64,000 nucleotides of DNA from positions 36,474,186 to 36,538,185 of the forward strand of contig OX381709.1 in the NCBI GenBank assembly GCA_947462335.1, in the 5' to 3' direction. This document shows, piece after piece, positions 24,113 through 33,674 of this stretch. The stretch comes from Harmothoe impar (lineage: Eukaryota > Annelida > Polychaeta > Phyllodocida > Polynoidae). The translations under genes and the position numbers were made by a program. The notes under the pieces are model-generated. The model was not told the DNA's origin and ran no database searches. It saw only the letters and a program-made list of their open reading frames with translations. Numbering within the stretch: the first letter of the stretch is position 1; each line of letters starts with the position of its first letter.

Positions 24113-25260
24113 GTGCAGTACATGAATAAAACAGCTGGGGAATCAAGGTTAACAAATTCGTTCGACTTGGCTGTAAAGAAGCTAATATTGGGAATGAGAG
24201 TGACTCCCCTCCTTAAGGGAGCCCGTGCTACCCAAGGGAGCCTATTGGAGACTCCATGGCTGACCTAAGGGAGTCACCTGGGGGAGTCACAACCTGCTGA
24301 CCTGGACTTCCTTTTGACGCTGTTTCATTTCTCTGTGTAGCTTAAAAACATGACCGTATACCCTAGCAATTCTTTTATAATTCATATCCGTCAAGATTTT
24401 AACAAATTCTTGGTCATGAAGAATTAGACCCCCTTATTTTAGTTGACTAATTAGTCGTCTGGGCTCAGGAAATTCCCTTCTACCAAGAATATTCATATTC
24501 ATAGGATGAATCATTTTACTTGAGGAATCAGTGACTCATCCTGATGATTCACGACTTCTTTTTTTTAAATCCGACCTACCTACCCTAATTCCTTGGACCA
24601 TGTTACCTGAAACACAAAGTTTTGCCTAATCTAGTAAGGGCTTAAGAATTCACTCTATTACATCAACATCTTCTCTATGAATCATACTACCACTTCAGCC
24701 TTCAGCAGGACAATATAGCCACACTGACCTTTTGTAGCGTTCATAATGGCTACACGGATTGGGTTTCAAGATAGAATGATCTGGTAGTCAATAATCCGTT
24801 TGTTCAACAACAATTTTACTGTAATTGCTACTTGTGAACTAATGAGAATGGCAGTCTGAAGCTAGCACACTGAGCTTCAGGGCGCAACAATCCCCCTTGA
24901 AACAAACCTGTCTGTGGATCGCATTATAAATGCCGAAGTTCAGCCGAAGCTCAGTCTATTGCATTTAGAGGGAACCACACAGTATTTTCATGCAAACAAA
25001 GAGGCTACATTGATTCATTATCCTTCCCTGCCCAAAAACTTAGAGCGTTCCACGTTTCATTATCAGACAACACAAAATTGGGGCACACAGTTATTCAACA
25101 TTACTCTGTCATTGAAGTTAAGAAATGCTGGGATGAAATGTTGAAACAAAATAAGAAAAACTCCTGGTGCTGTTATTTTCAGAAGAATTGTAAAGCTGTT
25201 GCATATTGGGGAATACAGGGTTCCAAGCTATTTCCTGAAAATAGAAAAGGTTGATATCAC
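24113..25260. other. Non-coding stretch with a Harbinger-MITE fragment
   Basis: 24556-24640 matches the right end of the MITE at 9572-9867 (AAATCCGACCTACC...CCATGTTACCTGAAAC). GGGAGTC/GACTCCC motifs cluster at 24200-24290. No gene was recognised. Confidence 0.45.
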
Positions 25261-25439
25261 CTAAATGCATGATCTGTCATTTGCCACAGAATACACACAC
25301 GAGCTAATACCCAGGGCCAATTCTAAGGTAACCCTTCATCATAAAAAGCTTCATGAAAAAATATGTTCTGATCAAAGTAGGGAATATAGATCTGCAAAAT
25401 CGAAGGAGTGCACTGACATTGCTTTAAACTGGAAGGAAC

Positions 25440-25700
25440 AGTCAGCTAAGGTAGTTAATCTGATGAATGTCAGCCTAGCACAGCTGAGGCACATTAGAGA
25501 TACCATAGACAGCGACTTAGCTCTAGAAATTGTTAACACAATGATCCTGCCTATTATGGACTACTCTGACTTCATCCTTGATAGAGTACCAGGCTGGGCG
25601 CCAAAAAAAACTCCAGAGTCTGCATAATTATAATCATAATAATCATCCTACATCACACAGGATCACTGCCAGATCACACGGTCTTCGTATAGTACATTTG
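25440..25700 (+). pseudogene. LINE reverse-transcriptase C-terminal fragment
   Basis: An open segment reads QLRHIRDTIDSDLALEI, then NTMILPIMDYSDFILD, and continues after a frameshift with KLQSLHNY. The LINE at 43560-46456 has the same succession (QLKRIKRASD, MIHRIMDYCGFVVDGGP, KMQTLQND) in its RT C-terminal region. Neither the RT catalytic part nor the endonuclease is present. The frame stays open upstream to 25265, but that part is not recognised. It is a short, dead LINE fragment. Confidence 0.65.
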
Positions 25701-25797
25701 GTCTATCCAATTGACACCAACAGGACACTCATAACTTTGATATTATTAATCAGTTATCTAGCCCTCCATATATGTGCCTCTACATGGGTAAAAATCG

Positions 25798-25866
25798 GCA
25801 CGTGCTACATGGCGACACGGGGGTTTTAAAATCCGACACGTGCGACACGGGGGTTTTAAAATTCGA
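25798..25866. repeat. Two-copy direct repeat (GACACGGGGGTTTTAAAAT)
   Basis: The block GACACGGGGGTTTTAAAAT(C/T)CGA occurs twice about 31 bp apart, each preceded by CACGTGC. It lies just past the 3' side of the minus-strand LINE remnant. Confidence 0.7.
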
Positions 25867-25894
25867 TGGACACATAAAACTGAGGTATAAAATA

Positions 25895-26959
25895 ATATGT
25901 ATCCTACCTTTTGTACATACGTAATTACTTCATCTCATTGACAAACTTTCCATAACTGTCAAGTCTTTGGACTTCACTTCTTAGCATATTCCAAGCTAGA
26001 TGCCCCCTATATTTGGGGCTCTTTCTGTAGGTTTCTCCTTTTTGGCCTTTGCACTTTGAGTTTTATCTTCATGTTGCCTCTCAAGGCACACACAGATGCG
26101 ACCACATTTTCAGGGTTACGCGATAACTTAAACGTTGTACAAAATAGTGACACTGTGCGCCTATCAAACAGCCTCTTGGAGGTGCATCTAGTATGCAGAT
26201 CAACCCTACTTATCGATTGGGGATCCCAAATATGGAGGCAGGCCCTCAGACAGTGGTTATGGACAGTTTGAATATCCATTACCAGAGTGTCAGGTCCCCC
26301 ATCAATAATCACATCCCCATACACCAAGATAGGTAACATCATGGTTTTATACAGGAGTAGAGCTAACTCACTATCCATATACTTGCATAGGTTTCTAAGA
26401 TTGTGGAGTTTGTACAGTTTGTAGTTACCAGATGCAATGATCTTGTTACAGTGCTCCTTGAAACTTAGTACAGAGATAGTTGAAACTACTCACAGTCTCC
26501 AACTGTACACCATTCATGTATACGGGGTAATCCCTAAAGTTCAACGTACATTTCTCCCCATGACACCATAGGATTTCTGTCTTATCCACGTTGACTGTCA
26601 ACTTATAGTTACAGCACCATGAAGATATACGATACAGGTCATCCTGTAGCAGGCTTGCTGCAAGTAACGGATCCCTGTTACTAATGACCACCACCAGGTC
26701 ATCTGCGTACATATAATACCGGCAATTTTCTACAAAACAGACAATTCTATTAATATAGACAACAAACAGCAAAGGATCGAGCGCAGCTCCTTGTGGTACT
26801 CCACAGCTTATAGACATTTCATTAGATACTGAACCCCCAACCAGTGTCACCTGTTTTTGATCGGATAAATAGCTCCTAGACCAGCTCAGACTCTGTAGGT
26901 CACATCCTATCCGTCTCAGCTCACACAGTAACAGCAAGTGGTAGACTGTGTCGAAAGCC
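25895..26959 (-). pseudogene. 5'-truncated LINE reverse transcriptase, minus strand
   Basis: Read leftwards, the RT begins at AFDTVYHLLL (motif A region, about 26959). It continues with SCGVPQGAALDPLLFVVYIN (motif B) and an intact YADD box in YMYADDLVVV, then LLQDDLYRISSW and KTEILWCHG, and stops at 26446. A frameshift leads to the C-terminal module MDSELALLLYKTMMLPILVYGD...DGGP (26378-26007). The endonuclease and the N-terminal RT are missing. The catalytic box is still canonical, so this copy is less mutated there than the one at 45149-46456, but truncation and frameshift inactivate it. Its right part lies inside the 948-bp tandem duplication, so a second partial copy appears at 27619-27907. 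Confidence 0.85.
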
Positions 26960-26995
26960 TAACTTGGCCTAAATGTTCATTTCAATACCCTAATT

Positions 26996-27062
26996 TACCC
27001 TGCGCTTATTCAAGACCTGCGTTTATTTGAGACCCCTGCACTTATTCAAGCCACTACGGTAA
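26996..27062. repeat. Short CTTATTCAAG repeat with a CGGTA end
   Basis: GCGCTTATTCAAGACCTGCG, a diverged copy, and GCACTTATTCAAGCC follow each other. The right edge ends ACTACGGTA, the complement of TACCGTAGT, like the termini of the neighbouring MITEs. It is duplicated at 27944-28010 by the tandem duplication. Confidence 0.45.
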
Positions 27063-27618
27063 TGTATGTGAATTATGTTACAAAAGCTTTCCCCCCAATC
27101 CCTGCTGGTTGACCTAGTTCCTTTAACAACCACACCCTAGCAAGCTCCCCATGCCTACCGTAAAACCTCGCGTAGAAGCCGCGGCTAGTACGCGAGTCAG
27201 ATCCCTGGTGCGGCTTATAGGATCGGGCCAAACTCGGGGTGCGGCTTATACGCGAGTTTTTCTAAATTGTGATTTCCAAAATGACCATAATATGACCTGG
27301 ACACAGCTCCAGGAGTGACATAAACTGCACCTCAGCCCCGAGACAATGAAGCCAACTCGTACCTCAGCCCTAACACAATAATACCAACTCGCACCTGAGC
27401 CCTAACACAATGCAGCCCACCGCTAATCCCTGCCAGCATTCTAACACTAACAATGTGGCAATGGGAGGGGGGGGGGGGGTATGACCGCCACATAACTGTA
27501 CTACATTAGCTCGGGGTGGGGGGGGGGGGGAGGATTTGCAGTAAGAAAGCTGTGAAGCCTCATGGAGGCCCCCCGGGCCACGGGAAGGCAATACGGGCCG
27601 CCAGGAGGCCACACAGGG

Positions 27619-27907
27619 ATCCCTGTTACTAATGACCACCACCAGGTCATCTGCGTACATATAATACCGGCAATTTTCTACAAAACAGACAATTCTATTA
27701 ATATAGACAACAAACAGCAAAGGATCGAGCGCAGCTCCTTGTGGTACTCCACAGCTTATAGACATTTCATTAGATACTGAACCCCCAACCAGTGTCACCT
27801 GTTTTTGATCGGATAAATAGCTCCTAGACCAGCTCAGACTCTGTAGGTCACATCCTATCCGTCTCAGCTCACACAGTAACAGCAAGTGGTAGACTGTGTC
27901 GAAAGCC
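27619..27907 (-). pseudogene. Duplicated slice of the LINE RT (motif A to YADD)
   Basis: This is the second copy of the 26671-26959 part of the LINE, produced by the tandem duplication. The minus-strand frame runs from the RT (YMYADDLVVVISNRDP) straight into unrelated repeat sequence at the junction. The apparent 171-codon protein is therefore a chimera and not a gene. Confidence 0.85.
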
Positions 27908-28103
27908 TAACTTGGCCTAAATGTTCATTTCAATACCCTAATTTACCCTGCGCTTATTCAAGACCTGCGTTTATTTGAGACCCCTGCACTTATTCAAGCC
28001 ACTACGGTAATGTATGTGAATTATGTTACAAAAGCTTTCCCCCCAATCCCTGCTGGTTGACCTAGTTCCTTTAACAACCACACCCTAGCAAGCTCCCCAT
28101 GCC

Positions 28104-28740
28104 TACCGTAAAACCTCGCGTAGAAGCCGCGGCTAGTACGCGAGTCAGATCCCTGGTGCGGCTTATAGGATCGGGCCAAACTCGGGGTGCGGCTTATACG
28201 CGAGTTTTTCTAAATTGTGATTTCCAAAATGACCATAATATGACCTGGACACAGCTCCAGGAGTGACATAAACTGCACCTCAGCCCCGAGACAATGAAGC
28301 CAACTCGTACCTCAGCCCTAACACAATAATACCAACTCGCACCTGAGCCCTAACACAATGCAGCCCACCGCTAATCCCTGCCAGCATTCTAACACTAACA
28401 ATGTGGCAATGGGAGGGGGGGGGGGTATGACCGCCACATAACTGTACTACATTAGCTCGGGGTGGGGGGGGGGGAGGATTTGCAGTAAGAAAGCTGTGAA
28501 GCCTCATGGAGGCCCCCCGGGCCACGGGAAGGCAATACGGGCCGCCAGGAGGCCACACAGGGCCACGGGAAGGACTCTGACCCCATGTGTGACTTATAGT
28601 GTCAGGCCAAAGTAAGGGGTGCGGCTTATACGCGAGTTTTCCCCAGGCTCATTCAGAACACCAGTGCGGCTTATAGGATCAGCCCAAACTCGGGGTGCGG
28701 CTTATACGCGAGTTAGGCTTATACGCGAGGTTTTACGGTA
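28104..28740. mobile_element. 637-bp MITE with TACCGTAAAACCTCGCG termini
   Basis: The left end TACCGTAAAACCTCGCGTA is matched by the right end CGCGAGGTTTTACGGTA (one mismatch in 25 bp). GTGCGGCTTATA(C/G)GCGAG-type motifs repeat internally near 28155, 28190, 28620, 28660 and 28700. An incomplete second left half lies at 27156-27618, created by the tandem duplication rather than by transposition. No transposase is present. CpG density is higher than in the surroundings. Confidence 0.75.
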
Positions 28741-28759
28741 TGTGTATAAAAGGTAGTGC

Positions 28760-28920
28760 GCTGACTGCCCACAAGGTTGTGCCACAATCAGTTTCCTGTC
28801 ATTAACGTCAATTAGAGAGGTACGACAGGACAGCCCTGTCCCTACTGAACACAGCATCCCCTACTCTAATCAGGCTAGGACAGACGCAGGATGTACACCT
28901 GTCATTGCCAATACTAAGCC
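28760..28920 (+). repeat. Dispersed repeat (GTCAATTAGAGAG family), copy 2
   Basis: Carries GCTGACTGCCCACAAGGTTG, TTCCTGTC, CGTCAATTAGAGAG, CAGGCTAGGACAG and GGATGTACACCTGTCATTG. It matches 19060-19235 directly and 52755-52918 in reverse. The sequence abuts the MITE that ends at 28740. Confidence 0.6.
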
Positions 28921-30074
28921 TATATAGGAGGGCGGCTGCTGAGGCATAGCCAAGTTGCAGTAGCCAATAACCGTGCCTTAGGTATAATATAAAATACATT
29001 GGGAATGGACATGAGGTGCTATATAATCTTCTCTATGTAGGGATGTCCAAGATGTGATTCTACATGGGATGGCCGGATACAGATCCATAGACAGTGCCAT
29101 CACACTTGTGTTGTACATATTACATTTACCTATGTAGTATTGATATTAACTGTCGGGGCAGGGATTTACCACCACATAATATATACTCATCATTGCGGGG
29201 CAGTTTTAGAACTATGTAATCCTCAAACTAAATTTAGTACAAAGATCTAGGTATTGTTGGTAGCAGAGCCATCTTGGACGACCTAAATAAATGTTCCCAT
29301 GGTAACAACATCACTTCAATAAGACTTCGTATCGAGGTGATATCCTTCCTCTTACAGATTCAGAGCCTTCCTATATATTCATTGTACATCCTGATATAGC
29401 ACTAAGGAGAAAGACGTTGCTTAACCGTCAATAGGCCCTTACGGTTGCCCATGTCTGAAAGGTGCAGGCATAAGGGTGGGCTCTCCTCCTGTCACTTTGT
29501 ATTTTTAAGTTAATCGGAGATTTCAGCACTAGTCTCTCCTATCTACTTTCAATTCTTATTTACATTTGCAATCGTAACTATTCTAAACTCATACTGTACT
29601 CCTTCCTCTAGCTACAAATCTGTCCGTCCCCTGTTCACCGCTGCATGTTTTCGTTATACCTCAGAATGTCCTCCCATCCTCACATGTTTCTTTTACGGAT
29701 GCTTGGTAAAGTTGCAGAAACATATGTAAACTCCATGAGATGAATATATGATGTTCTTCAGCCTATGTTCAACATCTACTATATATTAGTGCAATACCAT
29801 ATAGAACGGCATAGTGTTCTATCATACGACAAGGTATTTTCAAGAAATGGTCCATACTGATATACCCTTCTCAAAGTTTGTAATTACTTGGGAGTATATC
29901 ATCTATATATACATTATGTGGAAATATCAAAGTGGTTGTCAGGAGGACGTCCTTGCTACATAATACCTGAATAATATCAGAACTCCATTCAATCCAAATT
30001 GAAGAAGCTAGACCCCATTCGGCCAATCGTGAGTCTGCCTCTAGATCTATAAGGGTTATGCCATAACTTATGGG
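28921..30074. other. Non-coding left flank of the tyrosine-recombinase retroelement
   Basis: No gene was recognised. 29395-29495 is a diverged copy of the repeat at 20750-20870. Confidence 0.5.
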
Positions 30075-30110
30075 TTCATTGTCAAGAAATTGAAAATTTC
30101 TGGTAATGAA
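30075..30110. promoter_or_regulatory. Candidate recombinase site at the left border
   Basis: TTCATT, 4 nt, AGAAATT, GAA, AATTTCT, 3 nt, AATGAA: two nested inverted repeats covering 36 bp. The same 36 bp recur at the B1/A2 junction (34864-34899). Paired recombinase-binding arms around a short core are what a tyrosine recombinase needs. The assignment as crossover site is inference. Confidence 0.55.
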
Positions 30111-30245
30111 GGAAGGCGGGAATTCTAGGAACGCCCACAGTGGCGCCCCATGTGGGCCATTCATGAACTACTACTATAAAAGAGACTGGACGCCCGTCAT
30201 CGCCCTCTTTGCGTGTTGGACACTGTCGGGGTTGGACATAATTTA
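30081..30245 (+). repeat. A1 repeat of the retroelement
   Basis: The left copy of the 165-bp A repeat. It differs from A2 (34870-35034) only at GAACGCCCACA versus GAACGCTCACA. Its first 30 bp form a near-palindrome with the flanking TTCATT. It also contains a TATA box at 30175-30182, so it is the probable promoter of the genomic RNA. Confidence 0.92.
30175..30182 (+). promoter_or_regulatory. TATA box in A1
   Basis: TATAAAAG lies about 108 bp before the gag start codon, in the same place where it recurs in A2 (34964-34971). It is the likely core promoter for element transcription. Confidence 0.55.
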
Positions 30246-30289
30246 ATAGATTAGCTTGTAACAAGTAGTTAGAAAGTTATTTCTTCAAG

Positions 30290-31597
30290 ATGCCTACTCG
30301 AGCTGCTGCTAAAACAGCAGGCAATGCTGCTAACGCCAAGCCCGTCGTCTCAAAGAAAGTAAAGACGCCAAAAAAGAGAACTTCAAAGAAAGCTGAGCCA
30401 ACCACTGAACAGAAGGTCGACACGCTCCAGACACGATTTTCGAATCTGGAAAAGAAAGTTGACGACAATGCCACAGCCGTCATGCAGAAACTCGACCTTC
30501 TAACACAGCCTTCTCAGATGCAGACTAAAAGTAAGCAGCCTGTCATTGAAGTTGTATTAGAAGAAGATTGTGGAAATAACATTCCCCCTCCTGCTCAGCC
30601 TAATGCCGCCACCGGGAAAGTCCCCACGAGGCTCGTCACACGGGCGGAATCGAGGTCAGTTCCATACCCCTCTCCGCCGCCGCCTCCCGCCACAGTGGCG
30701 CCGCCAGCAGACTCAGCGGCACCACGTGCTGCTACTGCTGCCGCCGCCTATCACGAGCCTAGAAGGCAGGACAACATCTTTGACCTCTTTGCCGGCACCA
30801 TTCCACAGAGAACTGCCGACCACCTCCCACTGTCAGCAGCCGATGCTACTGACTCTCTATTTGGGGAAAAAGTTCAGGTTCTTCTGAATAGTGCAACTCA
30901 ACTCTCTGCATTAAAAGGTAGGAGGACCCACCCTCATGAGTACATACTAAGAGGTCCAGAGCGTGTAAAAACATCCCTCCACAAGCTAGCTGAATTGGAA
31001 TATGTTTTTGGGCTGTACCGCCTGTCTTCAGACCCTAAAACTCCTCCAGCTGATAGGCCCCACCTTTTTAAACACATGCTTCAAGTTATAGAAGATGGAG
31101 CCGAGTTTGCTTGGCCACAAGTTCGCCAATGGTCTGAGCATGTGCTCACTATGATTGCTGACTCCCGCCTACACTGGTCAGACCACCTAGATATAAGGTC
31201 ACTTCGTGACAGTATGTCCAAGGCCCGTGCTGGTGTACTGTACCCTGGTCAGGTCGCTGCCCCAGTCCTGCCCGTTCCCAATGCACAGGCCCATGCCGCT
31301 ACTGCTTATAGGCCTAACGTCGCTAGGCCCCAACCTACATGTGACAAACCTGCAGCAGCCGGGGTAAACCCGGACAGGCGCCAGGGGCGCACAAAGAAGG
31401 CCCTAAACCGATCTGACAACCCATGTAAGGCCTTTAACACTTCAGCTGGCTGCACCAAGACCGATGGCCATTCTGAAAATGGCAACCAGTTTGGACACCA
31501 CTGCAGTTGGTGCCGCCTGAACCTCCAGAGGGTCCACTACCACCCAGAAGCTGTATGCCGAATAAAGGAGGACCCATACAACTTCTTTCAGTATTAG
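30290..31597 (+). CDS. Gag-like protein of the Ngaro-type element
   Basis: The 435-aa protein is the expected first ORF of a DIRS-order element and probably binds element RNA in a particle or RNP. The N-terminus is Lys/Ala-rich and basic (about 1-40). A short coiled-coil-like stretch follows (about 40-72), then a Pro/Ala-rich linker (100-160) and a globular region (about 160-325). The C-terminus has a Cys/His cluster (about 379-423) with C379, C388, C405, C408 and C423 plus H394, H403, H404 and H418, resembling the zinc-binding tails of DIRS/Ngaro Gag proteins. The start is the first ATG after A1 (45 nt beyond it). The stop lies 52 nt before the RT ORF, which is in another frame. Function rests on position and the Cys/His tail, not on a firm domain match. 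Confidence 0.8.
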   Translation: MPTRAAAKTAGNAANAKPVVSKKVKTPKKRTSKKAEPTTEQKVDTLQTRFSNLEKKVDDNATAVMQKLDLLTQPSQMQTKSKQPVIEVVLEEDCGNNIPPPAQPNAATGKVPTRLVTRAESRSVPYPSPPPPPATVAPPADSAAPRAATAAAAYHEPRRQDNIFDLFAGTIPQRTADHLPLSAADATDSLFGEKVQVLLNSATQLSALKGRRTHPHEYILRGPERVKTSLHKLAELEYVFGLYRLSSDPKTPPADRPHLFKHMLQVIEDGAEFAWPQVRQWSEHVLTMIADSRLHWSDHLDIRSLRDSMSKARAGVLYPGQVAAPVLPVPNAQAHAATAYRPNVARPQPTCDKPAAAGVNPDRRQGRTKKALNRSDNPCKAFNTSAGCTKTDGHSENGNQFGHHCSWCRLNLQRVHYHPEAVCRIKEDPYNFFQY

Positions 31598-31649
31598 GCC
31601 GGACCCCTCCGGCCTAACCCTGTATCCAGGTAATCCTGATGTACCCTGC

Positions 31650-33674
31650 ATGCCCATGGACTATGAGTTGAATCTAGGTGACTCCACTGCCGCTAGCCTC
31701 CACAAGGTTAGGCCTGTCTCCTCCAGTTTAGGCTTCAACACTAACTCTCAAAGCCAGGCACCAAAAGCTGGCACCTCAAACATAGACCTCCACACAGCTA
31801 GGCCTAAAACTAGGCCAGCCACGGTCCTATCATCTCAGCCTAGGCGGGACTCCCCACTACTGAACAATCAGCCTAGCCCCAGAAACTACCTCACGGAAAT
31901 GGATGATTTCATAATCACCTCTGGGCCCACAGAGGACATAGGCCCAAATCCGTATGACTTTGCTCACATCAAGCATTCATACTGGCCTAGGCTCAACCCA
32001 AAACTGTGGAAAGACAATATGACATATGCCTTCCTGTACTCGGCCAGCAGGCAGACCTGCCTTCCTAACAGGCTGGGTGCCCAGCTGTCAGTGCCCTCAG
32101 GCCTCAAACTGGATGTTTGGGACCAGATGTTAAAAGACTATCACGACAAAGAATTATGTGCCTTCCTGAGATATGGCTGGCCAACAGGATACACAGCCTC
32201 CCACCAACCTGCCCCAGTGCATGAGAACCACCCATCTGCAATCAAGCACCCGAAAGACATAGAGGCTTTCATACAAAAAGAGGTGCAGCTAAAAGCCCTC
32301 TTGGGTCCCTTCAACGAACCTCCTTTCTCCCCATGGTTCAACACTGCACCACTCATTACAGCACCAAAAAAGTGCAGCCTGAGTAGAAGAGTCATATTGG
32401 ACCTCTCATACCCAGAGGGACAAGGTATGAATGCAGGAGTCAAAAAACATGTCATGGACGGGGAATATAGGCCCTACTGCCTACCCTCCATCCAGGACCT
32501 TGTCACAAAGACTCTGGCGCTCGAAGGTACCCCCTACCTATGGAAGGGTGACCTCTCCAGGGCATATAGACAGCTTAGGACAGACCCACTTGACACCCCC
32601 CTACTAGGCCTAAAATACATGGACAAGTACTATGTCGATGTTTGCCCTTCATTTGGGGCCAGACTGTCCAGTAGCGCCTGTCAACGGACCACTAGCGCAG
32701 TGGTATATCTCTTAGGGAAGGCTGGTACTTGGGCCCTGGTATACCTTGATGATTTTGTTGGTGCGGCAGCAACACTCTCACAGGCCCAACATGACTACCA
32801 AGCTTTTCTCACCTTGACATCCGAATTGGGACTTGAACTCTCTCCCGAAAAATGCATGGCCCCCACAACCTGCTTGGAATGGCTGGGCTTCGAACTAAAC
32901 ACTGTAGAGGCTACACTCTCCATCCCACAGCACAAGCTTGATGAAATAGAGGCCCTGTGCTCCAAATGGCTCCTCAGGAAGTCAGCTACAAGAAAGGAGA
33001 TCCAGTCTCTCACAGGCCAACTGTTTCATGTAGCAAAATGCATTCCTCCAGCAAGAAAATTCATGTCGAGACTTCTCCAAACCCTCAGGATCGCCCCTGA
33101 AACCGGAACAGTTTGGCTCTCAAACTCGTTCAGGGCAGACCTACAATGGTTTCACAAGTATGCCACACTGGCCAATGGCATAATCTTACTGAAACCCTCG
33201 AGACAAGAGTTCATCATAGAATGTGACTCGTCACTAGTTGGAGGGGGAGCCAATTCCTCCACACAGTTCTATGACGCAACATATGACGAACAATTTAAGC
33301 AGGACTATCCAGACATAGTCCACAGAGAAGCAGCGAACTTACTCATAGCATATCGCTCACTTCTGCCTGAGAATTCTCAAGGCCTTCTCATTGTCATCCA
33401 TACAGACAACATAGGGTCTCAACAGGCCCTAGAGACTGGAAAGACTAAAGATCCAATCCTGGCCGCCTGTTCCAGGCAACTTTGGATCGAGGCAGCGACC
33501 CATGACCATGATATAACCATCAGACACAAACATGGACACCAAATCCCTCTAGCCGACGCTTTATCACGTCAGCATATCCAATCAATGGTCCAAAAAGCCA
33601 AAGACCTTGTGGCCAAGCACAAACTCGTTAGAGTCAAAAATGTTCTCCCACATCCATATTTCTCACCTATGTGA
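31650..33674 (+). CDS. Reverse transcriptase with RNase H (Ngaro-type)
   Basis: The 674-aa polyprotein copies element RNA into DNA and removes the RNA strand. RT motif A holds D301 in KGDLSRAYRQL, and motif C is YLDDF at 365-369 with both aspartates (D367, D368). The RNase H domain follows, with D526 in ECDSS, a Glu in HREAANLL, D586 in HTDN and the downstream ADALSR block. The first 100 residues are Pro/Ser-rich and probably a linker. No integrase or aspartic protease is present, and the ORF ends soon after RNase H, leaving no room for the methyltransferase seen in DIRS1/PAT. The stop overlaps the recombinase ORF by 68 nt in a different frame, so downstream expression needs re-initiation, frameshifting or splicing. 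The start is the first ATG after gag; an alternative is the second Met, two codons on. Confidence 0.93.
   Translation: MPMDYELNLGDSTAASLHKVRPVSSSLGFNTNSQSQAPKAGTSNIDLHTARPKTRPATVLSSQPRRDSPLLNNQPSPRNYLTEMDDFIITSGPTEDIGPNPYDFAHIKHSYWPRLNPKLWKDNMTYAFLYSASRQTCLPNRLGAQLSVPSGLKLDVWDQMLKDYHDKELCAFLRYGWPTGYTASHQPAPVHENHPSAIKHPKDIEAFIQKEVQLKALLGPFNEPPFSPWFNTAPLITAPKKCSLSRRVILDLSYPEGQGMNAGVKKHVMDGEYRPYCLPSIQDLVTKTLALEGTPYLWKGDLSRAYRQLRTDPLDTPLLGLKYMDKYYVDVCPSFGARLSSSACQRTTSAVVYLLGKAGTWALVYLDDFVGAAATLSQAQHDYQAFLTLTSELGLELSPEKCMAPTTCLEWLGFELNTVEATLSIPQHKLDEIEALCSKWLLRKSATRKEIQSLTGQLFHVAKCIPPARKFMSRLLQTLRIAPETGTVWLSNSFRADLQWFHKYATLANGIILLKPSRQEFIIECDSSLVGGGANSSTQFYDATYDEQFKQDYPDIVHREAANLLIAYRSLLPENSQGLLIVIHTDNIGSQQALETGKTKDPILAACSRQLWIEAATHDHDITIRHKHGHQIPLADALSRQHIQSMVQKAKDLVAKHKLVRVKNVLPHPYFSPM

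Larger units (their letters stand above)
26671..28561. repeat. 948-bp tandem duplication, two near-identical copies
   Basis: Unit 1 (26671-27618) and unit 2 (27619-about 28561) read the same base for base apart from the lengths of two G-runs (near 27467/28417 and 27522/28462). Each unit holds part of a minus-strand LINE RT, a short TACCGTA-type repeat and the left part of a MITE. The junction reads CACACAGGG then ATCCCTG. It is either a very recent duplication or an assembly duplication. Confidence 0.9.

Noticed and set aside
27370..27885. 171-codon minus-strand protein with an RT motif
   Set aside because: The RT part is the second copy made by the 948-bp tandem duplication, fused at the junction to translated MITE sequence.
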